A stretch of DNA of 64,000 nucleotides, taken from Paragordius varius. Its lineage: Eukaryota > Nematomorpha. This document shows positions 12,698 to 26,560 of this stretch, piece after piece; the stretch's first letter is position 1; each line of letters starts with the position of its first letter. Location: contig OZ176051.1 in the NCBI GenBank assembly GCA_964247055.1, positions 3,782,001-3,846,000 on the forward strand, read 5' to 3'. Both the position numbers and the translations under genes were made by a program. The notes below the pieces were generated by a model, which was not told the DNA's origin, did no database searches, and saw only the letters and a list, made by a program, of their open reading frames with translations.

Positions 12698-15262
12698 CTT
12701 TAGAAGATAGAAGTTATATAATTTTGTTGAAATTCAGTTCTTTCTATTTACGATCCCAGAATACAGTTTGCTTATAATCTAAAACTCATTACCTTAAAAT
12801 CTTACAAAAACCGGCTCTTCGGGTTTTTTGCCTGTTCCCTTTTTAGATGTTAATGCAGAGTATTTCATAGTTTAAGATCTAATATTCTCCCTAACCAATT
12901 TTTTATTTTTGAAATTTATAAAAAACGCTTTTCCCAGGAATTTTAATTTAAAATATTAAATAATCAAACTCAACCCCGTTTTTTTTGTGTGTTAATCCTT
13001 TTAATGATAAACGTTTAAAAATAAATCTTTGTGTCATTTTCATTTTTTTGATATTACGATAACTTTGATAGGAAAATTTTTTACCATAAATTCAACAGTA
13101 TTTCTTTGTACAATTATTTTCTATTACCATTTATTGGAGCTCAGCGGTTTGATACGTGCTTAATTACCATTTGATGATTTTATGTTTATAGGAATGATAT
13201 AATATACTTTGATTGAAATATATCCAAAAAGAGCCTATATTGACATCTATTCTCTAAAAAAATATTCATTTTGAAAGAAACACCAATAATATTTTTTACC
13301 AACTATTTAAAATAAAAATGGATGATATAATTAATTTTTAACTCTATTAAACGCCTTGCAAATTGACTGATGATTTATATTTATAAATGGTCTGATTTCA
13401 GCAATTTTTTATATTTATAACGATATTTACCGTCCTTAAAAGATTAAGTTAATTTGATTATTGCTGTATATAAATAGTGTGAATGCTTTTTGATTTTAAC
13501 CCAAAGTCGAAGCAAATTTTTAAAATTTATTTAATTATAACAAAATATTTAATTATATACCAAATTAACACAAAATATTTCATGTGGCAAGCTTTTTTTC
13601 CCAAACATATGAATTAGTAAAATTAAATATTATTTCCAAGTTAAAATTAGACCTAGGGTTAGTCATATTCTAAGTTTCTATACTCTCTACTTTACTTTAA
13701 AAAAGTTGTGCATTTTCTCATAATAAAATATCATTGAGGTAAAGAAAATCTCCTGAGACCTTCTTATGGCTTCTTGACTACTTACCGTATTGTCACTTCA
13801 AATATATTTTGGTCAGCATATATTTTTGACTTCAGTATTATAATAAGTAATAAAAAGAATTCTTATGGCATTAATTAACAAACATGGTTGCATATTTTCA
13901 TTTTAGTTAGTGACTGAGTTTTATTAACATTCTGATGGGATAGATATTAGAAAAAGAGGAGAGGTGATACTGACATGCATAGCCTTATAAAAAGAATATC
14001 TTGTTAATTAAAGATGTACATGCGCGATATTTCGTTAATCATATTTAGTAGAGATAAACAGTGTATAGCTATAGGATTAATATCGATTAAATTAATATAC
14101 TTTTTCTAACCTCTGAATCTATCTTTGAATTTTATTTGTAAGAATTATTAGAGAAGCTCTAATTTAAGCGCATACGTTAGTTAGCCAGTATTTTCAAGCA
14201 AAACGAATTTATAATTATAGCCAATATTTATGTTCAGATGTCAGATATGCGGGAAATTTTTAAATAATATATAAAATAAATTAGATAATACTAAAACTAA
14301 ATGTTTACTCATCACTACTTTGGAGGTAGTTTTCTATTCCAAGGAGATTTTAAAGGATATATTAAAAAAACGATATTGGGCCTTTCTTAATAATATACAT
14401 TCTATGGCATAGAGACATTCAATATCTTTTTGAAAAATATAATATAATTCTCATCCAAAATCTTTGCAGCCAAATAGATTTATTTTCTATTTTCTTAAAT
14501 CACTAAGCCATATATTAAATTATGATTAAAAAATTTATCTTAATTGCATTTAATTTATGTAATTTGACAACAAATTTTAGTAAATTGTTGTCAGCCCGTT
14601 TCTGGTGGATTTGAGAGCTATTTAAATTTTAGCCCATAAAAGTTTTAAAACTTAAAAGCCTTTGTAGATTTATACTGTTTTATAAGTCAAAAAAACTCAA
14701 AATATTTTTTACTCCATTTTAATGAAGAGTTTAACGCTATAAAGTAGATTTATTTTTATTTTTTAATTTTAGGAAAATTTAAGGTTCAATAAAAAATATA
14801 ATTTTATTATGCGCTTTAATGTCAATTTATATCTGAGTTGTAAAATTAATTTTTGTATGCCAGTAAAAATGGATAATATTTATTTAATTCTTTTATTATT
14901 TAATTCTTTGACATGATCTATAAACCCAATATAAAAAAGTATCAGTAAATTAAATATACCATGTATAAGGTGACCAGATTTTTTAAAGGAAAAAGCGGGA
15001 CAAATCTGAGAAGGGGGTGGGTCATTGGGGGGTACAACCAAAAATTTTTATACAAAAAATTTATTGTAATATTTATTTATTTTTAACACAAATACATTAT
15101 AAATATAAAAAAATTTGTACCTCACAGGTTGTTTGTACCTTATTCAATTAATTTCCATGTGCACGAACAAAGGGTGAAGTGATTTTAATATTCTAGAAAA
15201 AAATAATAAAGACGAAATCATCACAAAGTGCGCTGGGTGATGCAAGAAGCGGACAAAAATAT

Positions 15263-15975
15263 TTTTAACAATTTAGCGAATAATCTTAATTAAAACATTA
15301 TTGGCAGATACACAACGTTCAAACAGCTACTGATATGTTACCCCTGGATGTGGAAAATATAGATGTTAAAATGCTTGAATATTGTAGAACTGTTGGTTAG
15401 CTCTTTTGCCAGAGATTGATATATTTATAAAAATGTGATCTCCTAGAATCCTATTTTTTATCACAGGACAAAGGTCAAAATTCCAAGTCAAAAAAGGTTA
15501 GATAACAATTTTGTACCATTACCTAATCGCAATATTATAAAGCATCCAGAAAAACAAGGCTCAATGAATAGCCAGAATATAAAAATGTTTTATACAAACA
15601 GAAACGATTATTTGGAAGACAAGACGGTGCACAATGACACTTTTTGATGAAGTCTCATTATTAAATAAATATATTGAATGAAAACTTATATTATGGACAA
15701 CAGAAAAAAATACATAGGATAGAAATGGTTAAAATAATCATTTTTAAACAAATTATGTTCCATACAATATTATTTTAATTGTAGAATTTGCATTATTATT
15801 ACCTGAACCACTGCTATTGAACGCGTTTTTCCACAGTAAATTAAGTAAGGACACGGAATCAAATTTAAATGTTGAATAAAAGCCATTTTGTGTGTTCAAA
15901 TATAATTTGACAAATTATGAAGACTTGTACAATATTTTACGTGATTTTGTTTATTTTTTTACACAAAAACTTTAA
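15263..15975 (+). pseudogene. Second hAT transposase remnant, opposite strand
   Basis: Plus-strand fragments match the minus-strand transposase of the same element. The stretch near 15270-15370 reads like the LPLDVEN segment with its preceding asparagine-rich part. The stretch near 15785-15950 reads like the dimerisation segment (ESNLNVE, FKYNLTNYEDLYNIL). Most of the core between them is missing or unrecognisable. The element therefore holds two related transposase copies facing each other, one heavily deleted. Confidence 0.72.
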
Positions 15976-15985
15976 AGAAAATGTT

Positions 15986-17846
15986 TTATTCTTTGGTATA
16001 TTTTTTGTTTGAGTAAATGCGTTTTAGCAGATTGTCATCATTTTTTAAAATATTGTAGAAGTCTTCACAAGAATTTTTCAAATTATATTTGACAGATAAA
16101 ACAGCCTTTAAAGTTTCAACATTTAAATTTGATTTTTCCGATGTCCACACCTGATTTACTGTGGAAAAAACGCGCTCAGTAGCAGCGTTGGTTCTAGGTA
16201 AAGATAGTGCGAATTCCACAATTTTTAAAATATTATTGTATGTAATATAGTTGGCTTCAAAATGATGAAAAATTTCCAACCTTTTCTTTTCTACTGTATA
16301 TTTTTCTTTTGTCCATAATTTAAGTTTTTCATTATTAATATATCTTTTAACTAATGATACTTCAGAAAAAAGATCATTTTCTGAAAGATTATTTTTGATA
16401 ATTTTTAGGAGCAGATATAATCAAATGATTTTTGAACATCGCACCAATTAAATTCTGATTTTAATGTTATCCAATGAAAATGATCAATTTCATTGAATTG
16501 CGTCGTCCAGTCTTCCAAATAATCTTTACATTTTGTATAAAACATTTTATATGGTACAGGATATTTTGGCGATTTTTTAAGCCTTGTTTTTCTAAATTAT
16601 TTATTATATTGCGGATGGTTAATGGTATAAAATTATTTTTTAACCGTTCTTGACATTGGAATTTTAGGTTACTAACTTCATTGGCTACTTCGAATGCCGA
16701 AATTTTGTCACCTTTTAAAAATTTAATAACATTTTGAAAGAGAGAAGCTTGATTATGTAAGAATTCTAACCATATTTTTGAAGAATCACTTTCAAAAAAC
16801 TTTTTTAAAGTTGTAGGACATTTGTCCTGTGATATAAATAAAATTTTAAAGGATCATACATTTTTAAAATTCTTTCGATAGCTGGCATAAAAGCTAACCA
16901 ACGAGTTTTACAATATCCAAGCATTTTTTGATATTGAACTTCTGCATTTTCACAGAATTCTTTAAGCGTTTCAACACTCGTGTATATATAAAAATAGGAA
17001 TATATTTTAACAACTACATTTTCCACATCTAGGGGTAACAAATCAGCAGCTGTTTGAATAGCGTTGTGTATTATATGGGCTGCACACCCAACGCCAATAA
17101 TGTTTTGATTAAGATTATCTGTTAATTTATGAAAAATATTTTTTTGTTCCTCTCCTTGCTTTTCCACCAAAGTTCATAATGGTGTTGTAAGCGCAATATA
17201 CGATAATTTTGTATTTTAAATTATTTTTTGCATTATTGAAGTAAATATTATTTCGGAATTTTCACAGGGTAGGGAAATTAAATCTAGAATTTTAATTTTT
17301 ACTCCGGTTTCTGAATCAAAATATCTCATCAAAGTGGGAAATAATTTTGTTTCATGGTGATTTGATGCATTAGAGTATAGCGATATGGAAATAATTTTCA
17401 GCAAATCTTTTTGTATTTCAGAAAATACATGTGGCGAAAGGACATTGCACATAATGGCTTCAGCCTTTGTACGGGCACATGTAAATTTTTTATGGAATAA
17501 CGTGCGAATAACCTGTGAGGTACAGTCCATAGATCTAAAGGAATGATTGTGATTAACGGCGTGAAAAGGTAACACGCCCTCAGCTAGTGCCAAATTCTTT
17601 TCTTCCTCTCCAAAAGCGGTTTTTCAAAAAAATAGCTCATTTTGTAAGATGAGGCCGCCATATCTAAACATTTTTTATGTTTCTGTGTTTCCATATGCTT
17701 TGTAATATCATGCTTGCCGCCATGTGCTAGGGTGAATTCCCCCTCGCATATAAGACATTTAACAAATGATTCATTCTTCTTTTTTTAATAAAAGGAAAAT
17801 CCTTCATGAATTCATCGTTGAATTTACAACCTCTTTTTGTGCTCAT
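15986..17846 (-). pseudogene. hAT transposase, BED-finger type, degraded
   Basis: Reading down from 17846, the start (MSTKRGCKFNDEFMKDFPF) leads into a BED-type zinc finger with C..C (CLICEGEF) and H....H (HDITKHMETQKH). It passes into a middle region at 17593-17216 (RTKAEAIMCNVLSPH), then the catalytic core region at 17170-16805 (GCAAHIIHNAIQTAAD, CKTRWLAFMPAIERI). It ends with the C-terminal dimerisation segment at 16279-15986 (LPRTNAATERVFSTVNQVW). The reading frame changes at least three times, the first just after the start within the BED region, so it is inactive. The type resembles ZBED/SCAND3-like hAT transposases. Confidence 0.9.
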
Positions 17847-20800
17847 ATTTATAAACTACTATTAGTATAATAAATATTATATTACCTTAATTTTGTGAAA
17901 TAAACGTGTAAGGTACCGATTTGTGGTATCAATTTGTCTTTTAATCTAGAGATTTAAGGGTATTATGGCTTTTTGATAATAATAACAGTAGTAGTAGGAA
18001 GTATAGTGTATAATCACATGATATAAATTCGAAAAAAATAAATAATTTTAATTTAAAATAAAAAATTTTAATTTAAAATTGAATAGATTTTAAAGATATT
18101 TAATGATAAAAAATTTAAACGGACAAAAAAAATTTATTTGTAAAATTTTTTTTATATAATCGTGAAAAAGCGGGACATTTAAAAACGTAGCAGGAAGCGG
18201 GACAAAGTGTGAAAAAGCGGGACTGTCCCGCCAAAAGCGGGACGTCTGGTCACCTTAACCATGTAGCTTATATCCGTAAATAGAGCTTACATAAATCAAA
18301 TTAAATTTATTAATTCAATTATCTTCCTCAAAATTTTGATGTATCTTTTATCTTTTTAATATTAATATTTATCATCATAGAACTCTTAGTGTCTTATTTA
18401 ATATATAGTCCTTATTGCTAGACTCTTATGTAGGCAAAAATATTAGTATTACATATTTTAGAAGTTGTGGAATTTTACATCGTTTCTTTTTACATTAATA
18501 TTCCGAATGGTGTTTAACTTTCGTGAATTTGATAACACATATGGTAGAGCGCGTTAAAAATATTTAATACCCTCATAAAAATTTATGGACTGAAAAAATT
18601 TCAGAGAAAAATTAGTTTTGGCGCATTTTTGTATCAATGTAATATCCAATATGTTACATAATTTACATTTGTATTTTATTATAATGACCAGAAAATGCAC
18701 TTCTAGGAAGTGTAATGTTGTATAACATTGTACATTATGAACTTGAATCTCATTTATTTTTAAAAAATATTATTTTAATTAAATCCAAATACCTGTATTT
18801 GTTCCTGTCTGTGTTCAGGTTTCTTCTTTGTTATTAAAGATGATTTATATATTTTTAAATATATATGTATTTATTTATTTTTTAAATACAATCACCATTA
18901 ACCAAAATATGGATTCTTAATAAATTAATTTTGATAATGGTGTTCCTAGAGACAGGTGAGGGAGATTTGTTAAAAATAGATTTATTTCTGGCTTATAGTA
19001 GCTGATCATTAAATTTGATTTTAAATTAATTAAATATGAATCTATTATGAAATATACATGTAAAAAACTTTTATTGCCGTGCTTAATAGAGTGTAAATTA
19101 TGGTATTAAAATTCAAAATTAGGACGTTATAAAAAGTTTGTCTACTGTCATTTATATTTTTTAATGGGTTATACGGTTTAATATACCGAATTGCGTTCGT
19201 TAGAATAGTACTAAATTACTTTATATTAAAAATTTATTTTTATTGTTAATTCAGATATTTTCAAATATCTAATATGATTACTCATTTCTTTGTCACTTTT
19301 CATGGACTGGCTCAGATTGGGATTGATTTTTTGTCGCAGAGCTCTAAACTTGTAATAAATTAATATTATTTGCCAAATTTTAATATGCCAACTAAATAAA
19401 AGATATTTATTATTTTAGTTTGGCAAGATATCGAGTCCACATGAATGGCACTTATATTCAATTAAACAAATAGCTAATTTGTAAAAAGGACTCTTACATA
19501 GTTGAAAACCCAAAACTAAGCAATTTTTTATCATCACTATCAGCCCTGGGCAGACTAATTTTAAAACCTTAACAACTCGTGATATAATTTAAGTCTTGAC
19601 TTAATAAAAAAAGATAAAAAGAGTCCCTAAACCAGGGACACCTATAATTGAAACTGGCCTTAAATATCGTAAAAAGCTTATATTGAAGAACCGCATATTC
19701 ATTTATTTAATCATTAAATTTAATAGTAAACTATAGATAAAATTTAAAACAATATGTCATAAATACTAATTATTTTTAAATTTTGATTAAAAGTGGGCGG
19801 TGCTTTCTATCATAATCTAACTAAATAGAAATCAAAAAATTTTAAATGCTCCTACTTTTTTATGTTCACCAAGCAAAACATATCTTTTCAATGTATATAA
19901 GCACACATAAATATTTATATATTTTTTTTATGAAAAATCATTTTTTTGGAAAAATCATATTTATTAGATAGAGAACATTTATAAAAAAAAATATACTGAA
20001 GGTTTGTCATGTCTACATTCTCAAACATGGTTGATTAAAATGAAGATATGTTTCAAATTTAAGAAAAAAATAACAAATATAAATTTTTTACTCATTTTAA
20101 CTTTTATCTGTGTTCATTAATTTTTTCAAAATAAATTTAAATTAAAAATAGGAAAGATATTGAATTCATGAGAGGGGGATTAATCATAAAAATAAATAAA
20201 AAATTTCAACAAAATATATAATTTTCCATCTTTTTCTCGTCTCTTTGTGGCTTCAACCAATTTAGAAATCCTCCAAAATAAAAAAAAATAATTAAATGTC
20301 TAAAAAGAATAAGCGTATCATTCAAAACGCAACTAAAAGATGTTATCAACATTTTTATTTTATTCTATTATTATTATTATTATTATTATCTTGTATATTT
20401 AATTATCACTAACCAATCTTAGAGATGGTCAATTTTAAGAAAAACAGGGGAAGTTCATTAATATTAAATGAACATACATCTATTCCAACATATTCCAAAA
20501 TTTTGAAAATAATTCTAATATATTAACGTGATATATAAATTAGTGATAAGAATATTTCGTTAATCCATAACTTTTGAATAATAATTAATCAAATATTCAT
20601 TCATGATATTATCTTTATTGGAAAACTTGTTTTAAACTATATTTTTTGTCTTATACATATTTTTTGCTAAAAGTGATTTTTATTGTTAAACTTTTCATTA
20701 AACACCAACAATCGATTAATTCAGGAGCTATATTCTCTTCAGGACAAAATTTATTTCTATATCCGATAACACAAGTAAATAAACCCTATCTAATCTAAAT

Positions 20801-21309
20801 AATTAATTCATAACAGAAAATAAAATTTAAACTAAACAATGCACAAAATCTAGATATACAAAATATCCTGATTCATTACCTATCGGTTTTACTTGAAAAT
20901 TCATTTTAACGCTATTTTTGTCGGTCAATGTTTATTATAATCATACTAAGCAACCAAATAACGAATAATTCGACAAAATCGATATATATTATTATATCTT
21001 TACAATCAATCAATGTTTTTTTGATGGTCAATGTTAGTTGGCTGTTAATATTATATATTTCTATCTTAGAATAAATAAAACAAAAACAACCAGATAAATG
21101 ATTATTTTTTATTGCCTGTGAAACATGGATCAGGATTACATATTATTATCATTTTAGGATTAAAGCAATTTTTTCATTGATTAATCGATTATTTTACAAA
21201 AAATTATAACTCATCAAAATAATATATTAACTTATATACATCATGTCATATTGATAGAAAATTTGTTCAAAAGTAAGTTTACTTGTTATAAATGGAATTT
21301 ATATACATA

Positions 21310-22478
21310 CACTGTGTGCAAGAGGGTTAAATTTTTTTGCCAAAAATTTTTTTTCATGAGATAGCTTATGGCCAGTTTGCCGCAAATATTAATTTTTGAC
21401 GACCTAGTTTTTGAAATATTAGGAGAAAATTGAAATCGGGCGAAAATTGAAAATTAAGTTAATTAAGGATAATTTAAATAATAATGATAAAAGATATATT
21501 ATGGTTTATTATTATTTTGATATTTTCAATATCTAAATAGCGTAAAATCATATAGTTAGAGTTTCCATAAAACCTCAGGTCAAAATATGGCTTTTTTCTT
21601 TTAGCCTACTTAAAAGACAAAAAAGTTAATAAAACTATATTAAATTTTTTTAATTAACAATAATCACTATAAAAATCATAACTATCAAATAAAACCAAAA
21701 AATATTGTTTTTTATTTTTTCATTTTTTTCATCTGGTTTATGAGCGTATAAAAAATTTATGCTGTTTTATTTTGGAATCTTACATGAGTGGGAATTATAA
21801 ATATTTATGCAAAATAGCGTTTGAAAGTTGTCGAATATCAACCAACAATCCTTACAAATCCCTGTAACAAGTCTATTTTAGGACAAATTATTAATTTTAT
21901 TGGAATTTGTACGGATTGTTAGTTGATTTTCGATTACTTCCTATTTTACATAAATTATATACTTTATGATATCAACTCATGTAAAATTCCAAAATAAAAC
22001 AGTATAAATTATTTATGTCATTAACCATATGACAAAAAAATGAAAAAATAAATTTTTTTTTGGTTTTATTTTGTTATTTAAGTATTTTTTACTGAATAAA
22101 ATATGAATGTTAAGATCTTAATAGTGAGTTTAGGTAAATAATATAAAATTATTTTAATATAGTTTCATAAATTTTTTTTTCTTTTAGGTGTGTTAAAAGA
22201 AAAACGCCTCACCTGAGATTTCATAGAAACTCCAACTATATGATTTTAGGCTATTTATATATTGAAAATATCTCTTAAAATGATAATAACCATGATATCT
22301 CAACTTTTATCATTATTTTTTAAATTGTCCTTAATTTTCACTTTTACACGATTTCAATTTTCTCTCAATAGTTTAAAAACTAGGTAACAAATAAAAATTT
22401 TTACAACAAATAAATTCGCTGGTTATGAGTTATCTCATGAAAAAAATTATTTTGTTAAAATTTTTTTCACACAGTGTG
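21310..22478. mobile_element. Long foldback (palindromic) element, TA-flanked
   Basis: A 1169-bp segment whose halves are inverted copies of one another. It starts CACTGTGTGCAAGAGG and ends TTTTTTTCACACAGTGTG. Inner parts pair as well: the region 21540-21610 (ATCATATAGTTAGAGTTTCC) matches the complement of 22195-22260. The centre lies near 21880-21900. TA dinucleotides flank it (21308-21309 and 22479-22480), pointing to a Tc1/mariner-type target. No transposase is present. Confidence 0.78.
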
Positions 22479-25416
22479 TATATATATTTATACATATAAA
22501 CTAAAAATATACAATTATATTATAATATGCGAATCTTAAGAGTTTCCATATCTTTTGACATTTAAATTAAATTTTGCCCCTTTTAGTTATAATATTTTTT
22601 TTTATTAAATTTCCATCTTGGCATATTCTTTAAAGTTTTTGATATTGCGAAATTCAAAAATTAATTTAAATTTAATTAGCACACAACAACTTAATATAAA
22701 ATGTAAATGTTTAAAATTTAAACTCATAAAAATTAAATATAATATGTAGTATCAGCTTTTTAAACATATATTTTGAATTAATAATTTAAGACATCAGTAA
22801 AATTCATAATATAAATATTTTTTAAGGAAGAATTTAACTGTGCTTTTTTATTGTTTTAATCATGATTCTAATTTTCATAATTTTGATACTGACAATGTAA
22901 ATTGGATTTCTTCTTGATGTTATACCAGTGTAATTATTAGCTTATAACAATATATAAATAGTAACATTATGAGGTACAGTTATTATTATATCATTTTCTG
23001 ACAAATTATTATTGATTTATTTTATATGTTAAAGAATTTTACGAGATTAAATTTGAAATTAATTTTGAAACATAGTTGATCAAAATAAGTTTAAAAGTTT
23101 AAATCAATGAGTTTAAATTTTATTAGCTAAAATATTTTAAATGCTTCGTAAAATAGATTAAGGTATCACTTGAATAATAACCTATCTGCCTTATGAATAT
23201 CATTCTGGTCATATCCAGTTAATTTTATCAAATTTTTTCGGAACAAAACCTAAACTTTTTTGTCAGAAACTCAAAAAACGCTGAAAAACTCTATTAATGA
23301 AATACATATTCAGATACTAAATTGTATCCTTTTCCTTTTATGCTATCTTTGGAATTGGCACTATTAATCATCAAATATTCATTTGTCGAGAAATATTAAT
23401 TATCATTTATCTTCAAAAAATTAATAAAAAGGAATTTTAAACATTACATTATTTTTATTATTTACTTAATCACTATGAATTTTGAAAATATATAACCAAG
23501 TGTGGTCGTTGTCCACATCAGAGGAAAGAATGTGTCTCTTTCTATTAATGCCTTCTTATTTCTTAATATTTGAAAATTAAAATCATGAGAATTATTTTAA
23601 AATTAGAAACCATAGTAGTCTTTTAGGTTTTTCCATCCATAATATCATCCATTTATAAATAATTTAGAGATGGATTAAAAAACCAAGATTATGTTTTCAT
23701 CAACAGTCATGATCGAAATTATTGGATATAAAATGGATACAATATTCGATATCTTAATTTATAGGATTGATCATTAAAATCATTTAACTTTATAAAATTG
23801 CTGTATTTATACTTATGTCATATATTCGATACCCTAAGATATAAATTAATCTTGTGTGATAGATTTGGTTTGCAATACTTTTTGCATCTGTCTAAAAGAT
23901 GTTACCTATAAAAATTGTTGAAATTCCGGTTAACGAATCCAGAATGCGGTTATCATATAATTTTTTCCGTCAAACATTTTTCTAAATAATTTCAATCACT
24001 GAAAAGCTGGCATATAAATTAAATTATAAAAAATAAATTTATCTATATTTAAAGGCGTTTTATTATATCGACAGCTAAGGTTAGTCAATACTTAAAAACA
24101 ACTGTTTTTTGAATTGGATATATGAGTATCTAAATATTAAACTAAAGAAGTTTTAAAACTATCAATTAAAGCCTAACATAGGTTTTCTAAAAAAAAATTC
24201 CTAGGACATAAAAAATATCCCAAAATGGTTTTTATTATTAATAACTTCACAAGAATGAAGTTTTAACTTCACTCCATAAATTTTTTTGTTTTATTTATTT
24301 TTGTATTTTTTAAACTTTTCGGTCATGAAATTTTAAGGTTTAATAAAAAAAATATTTTTTATGATACTTCCTTATTGTCAATTTATATCTGAATCGTAAA
24401 ATTAATTTTTATATGCCAATAAAAAATAATACTTTTTTTAATTCATTTCTTATTTAATTCTTTGACATTAGCCAAAACCCAATATCTAAAATATTAGTAA
24501 ATTCAATAGATGTTAATAAAAAATAGTGCTTGCATATAAATCATATATTTATTTATTCAATTATCTTACCAAAATGAGATTATTACTGTGTCTTCTTCAA
24601 AATTTTGAATTAAAAAATGGACACATATCTTTTAAATCCACTTGGTAATATTAAAATTTATCATCATAGAACTATTATAGTATAATAACTCTTTTGAACA
24701 CAGAAAAATAGCATAATAATACATATTTTTAGAAGTCCTGTTGTCAAATTATACAATGAATCTTTTACATTTATATTCCGAATGGTTGTTAACTTTCTTG
24801 AATACAATGATACATATGGCTTAAGCGCGCTCAAATTTTTTATACCCTCATAAAAATTTATGGACTGAAAAATTCAAAGTGGCGCATTTTTTGTATCAAA
24901 TATAATGACCAATATGTTACAGAATTTACATTTGTAGTTTATTTTTTTATAATGATCAGAAAATGTACTCCTAGAAAAAGTAATGTTATATAACATTTTA
25001 CAATATATCCTTTATTAAAAAAAATATTATTTTAATTAAAACCAATTATTACCTGTATTTGTTCCTGTCTGTGTTCGTGTTTTATTCTCTTTGTTATATA
25101 AAAATGATAAATATATTTTATAAATATAATTTTTATATATTAATATATTTTTAAATACAAACCATTAACCAAAATATGGATTCTTAATTAATTAATTTTG
25201 ATAATGGTTCCTTGAGACAGGTGAAGATTTGTAAATTATTAAAATCTATTATTTCTTGTTTATAAAATGGTTATTAAATTTGGTTTAAAATTGATTAAGA
25301 ATGAATTACCATAATACATACATAATATGTAGAAAAAATTTATTGTTATACTTAATAGAGTGTTAGTTATGGTATAAAAAAAAGCGAAGTTGAGGTTGTA
25401 AAAAGTTTGTCTACTC

Positions 25417-25560
25417 CAGGAGTGTTTAATACAAATGGCTTCGCGGGCCGCATTCGAATTATATATGGGCATTCATAAATTAGATTTCAAACATAAAACT
25501 GTAAAATGAAAACACAATATAGCATTTTTTGCCCAAATTAAATAGAACTCTTCAGCGGGT
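25417..25560. mobile_element. hAT miniature element fragment in unit 3
   Basis: The sequence CAGGAGTGTTTAATAC followed by GGCTTCGCGGGCCGCATT matches the complement of the right end of the element at 39308-39799. It has no counterpart at this place in units 1 and 2. The right end is not clear and the limit given is approximate. Confidence 0.45.
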
Positions 25561-26560
25561 TTTATATAATGTGGCTTCTTTTTTATCCTTATAAATACAG
25601 GCAATGTGGTTTAGAAAAAATCCTGGTTTTTATTTTGATTAATTGTTTTCAGTCTTTGTCGTACTCAATAATTCCCTAACCGTCCAACTCTCTATGTATA
25701 TGTGCATATAAATATTTATATCATTTTATCTTAAAAAACCATATTTTCAGATAAACGATATGTATATATTACATTGAAGGTCTGTCAAATCTGTATTGTT
25801 TATAATTTCAGAAAAAAATATCAATTAAATGTAAAATCATTTTTGTAACTTTTTGTGTGTTCATTGAATTTTATAAATATTAATACAAATTGAAAATAGG
25901 AAAAATATTGAATGCATGAGAGGGGGATTAATCATAAAAATAAATAAAAAATATCAACAAAATGTATTATTTTTCATGTTTTTCTCGTTACTTTCTGGCT
26001 TCAACCAATTTAGAAATCCTCCAAAATAGCAAAAAATAATTAAATGTCTAAAAGGATGAAGCTTATCATGCCAAACGCTACTAAAAGATGTTATCAAAAT
26101 TTTCATTTTATTTCTATTAGTAATACTATAACATTATATTATCTTTTTATATTTGATTACCATTATCACTAACCAATTTTAGAGATGGTCTATATTCAGA
26201 AAAACAGGGGAAGTTCATTAATATTTAATAAACCATCTATTCCAACATATTCCAAAATCTTGAAAATGATTCCAATACAATGCAATACAATAATATACTG
26301 GAATTTTATAATTTTTAATAATTAAGAAAACAACTTGAATTTTCATATGTCATGATATTATCTTTGTTGGAAAACACTTTGTTTCAAATTATATTTTGTT
26401 TGTCCTATACATGTCCCTTTAACTTGCTAAAAGTGATTTTAATCATCAAAATTTTGGTCAAACACCAACAATCGATGAATTCAGAGGCTATTATATTCTC
26501 TTCAGGACAAAATTTATATTCCACTTCCAATCATACAAGTATGTTTACACTTTTGCACTT

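Larger units (their letters stand above)
14966..18257 (-). mobile_element. hAT transposon, broken, with 8-bp target duplication
   Basis: A 3292-bp element with inverted ends TAAGGTGACCAGA / TCTGGTCACCTTA and a perfect 8-bp duplication ACCATGTA (14958-14965 and 18258-18265). Unit 1 has the empty site ACTATGTA at 5495-5502. Inside is a degraded transposase on the minus strand and a second set of transposase fragments on the plus strand. Several CCCGCTTTT-type short repeats lie in both subterminal regions. Confidence 0.95.
9459..20998. repeat. Tandem non-coding unit, copy 2
   Basis: Second copy of the unit. It is 11.5 kb long because of a 3.3 kb hAT insertion at 14966-18257; without that it is about 8.2 kb. 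A stretch at about 19190-19440 has no counterpart in copy 1 and looks like another small insertion. By eye it is closer to copy 1 than to copy 3, and it shares with copy 1 the hAT miniature element that copy 3 lacks. No gene seen apart from transposase remnants. Confidence 0.85.
20999..26560. repeat. Tandem non-coding unit, copy 3 (shortened)
   Basis: Third copy, about 5.5 kb. The match starts at TTTACAATCAATCAA and can be followed to about 26540-26600, where the sequence drifts away. It lacks the parts matching roughly 320-1600 and 3350-5230 of copy 1. The first gap is occupied by a foldback element at 21310-22478. No coding region was recognised. Confidence 0.8.
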
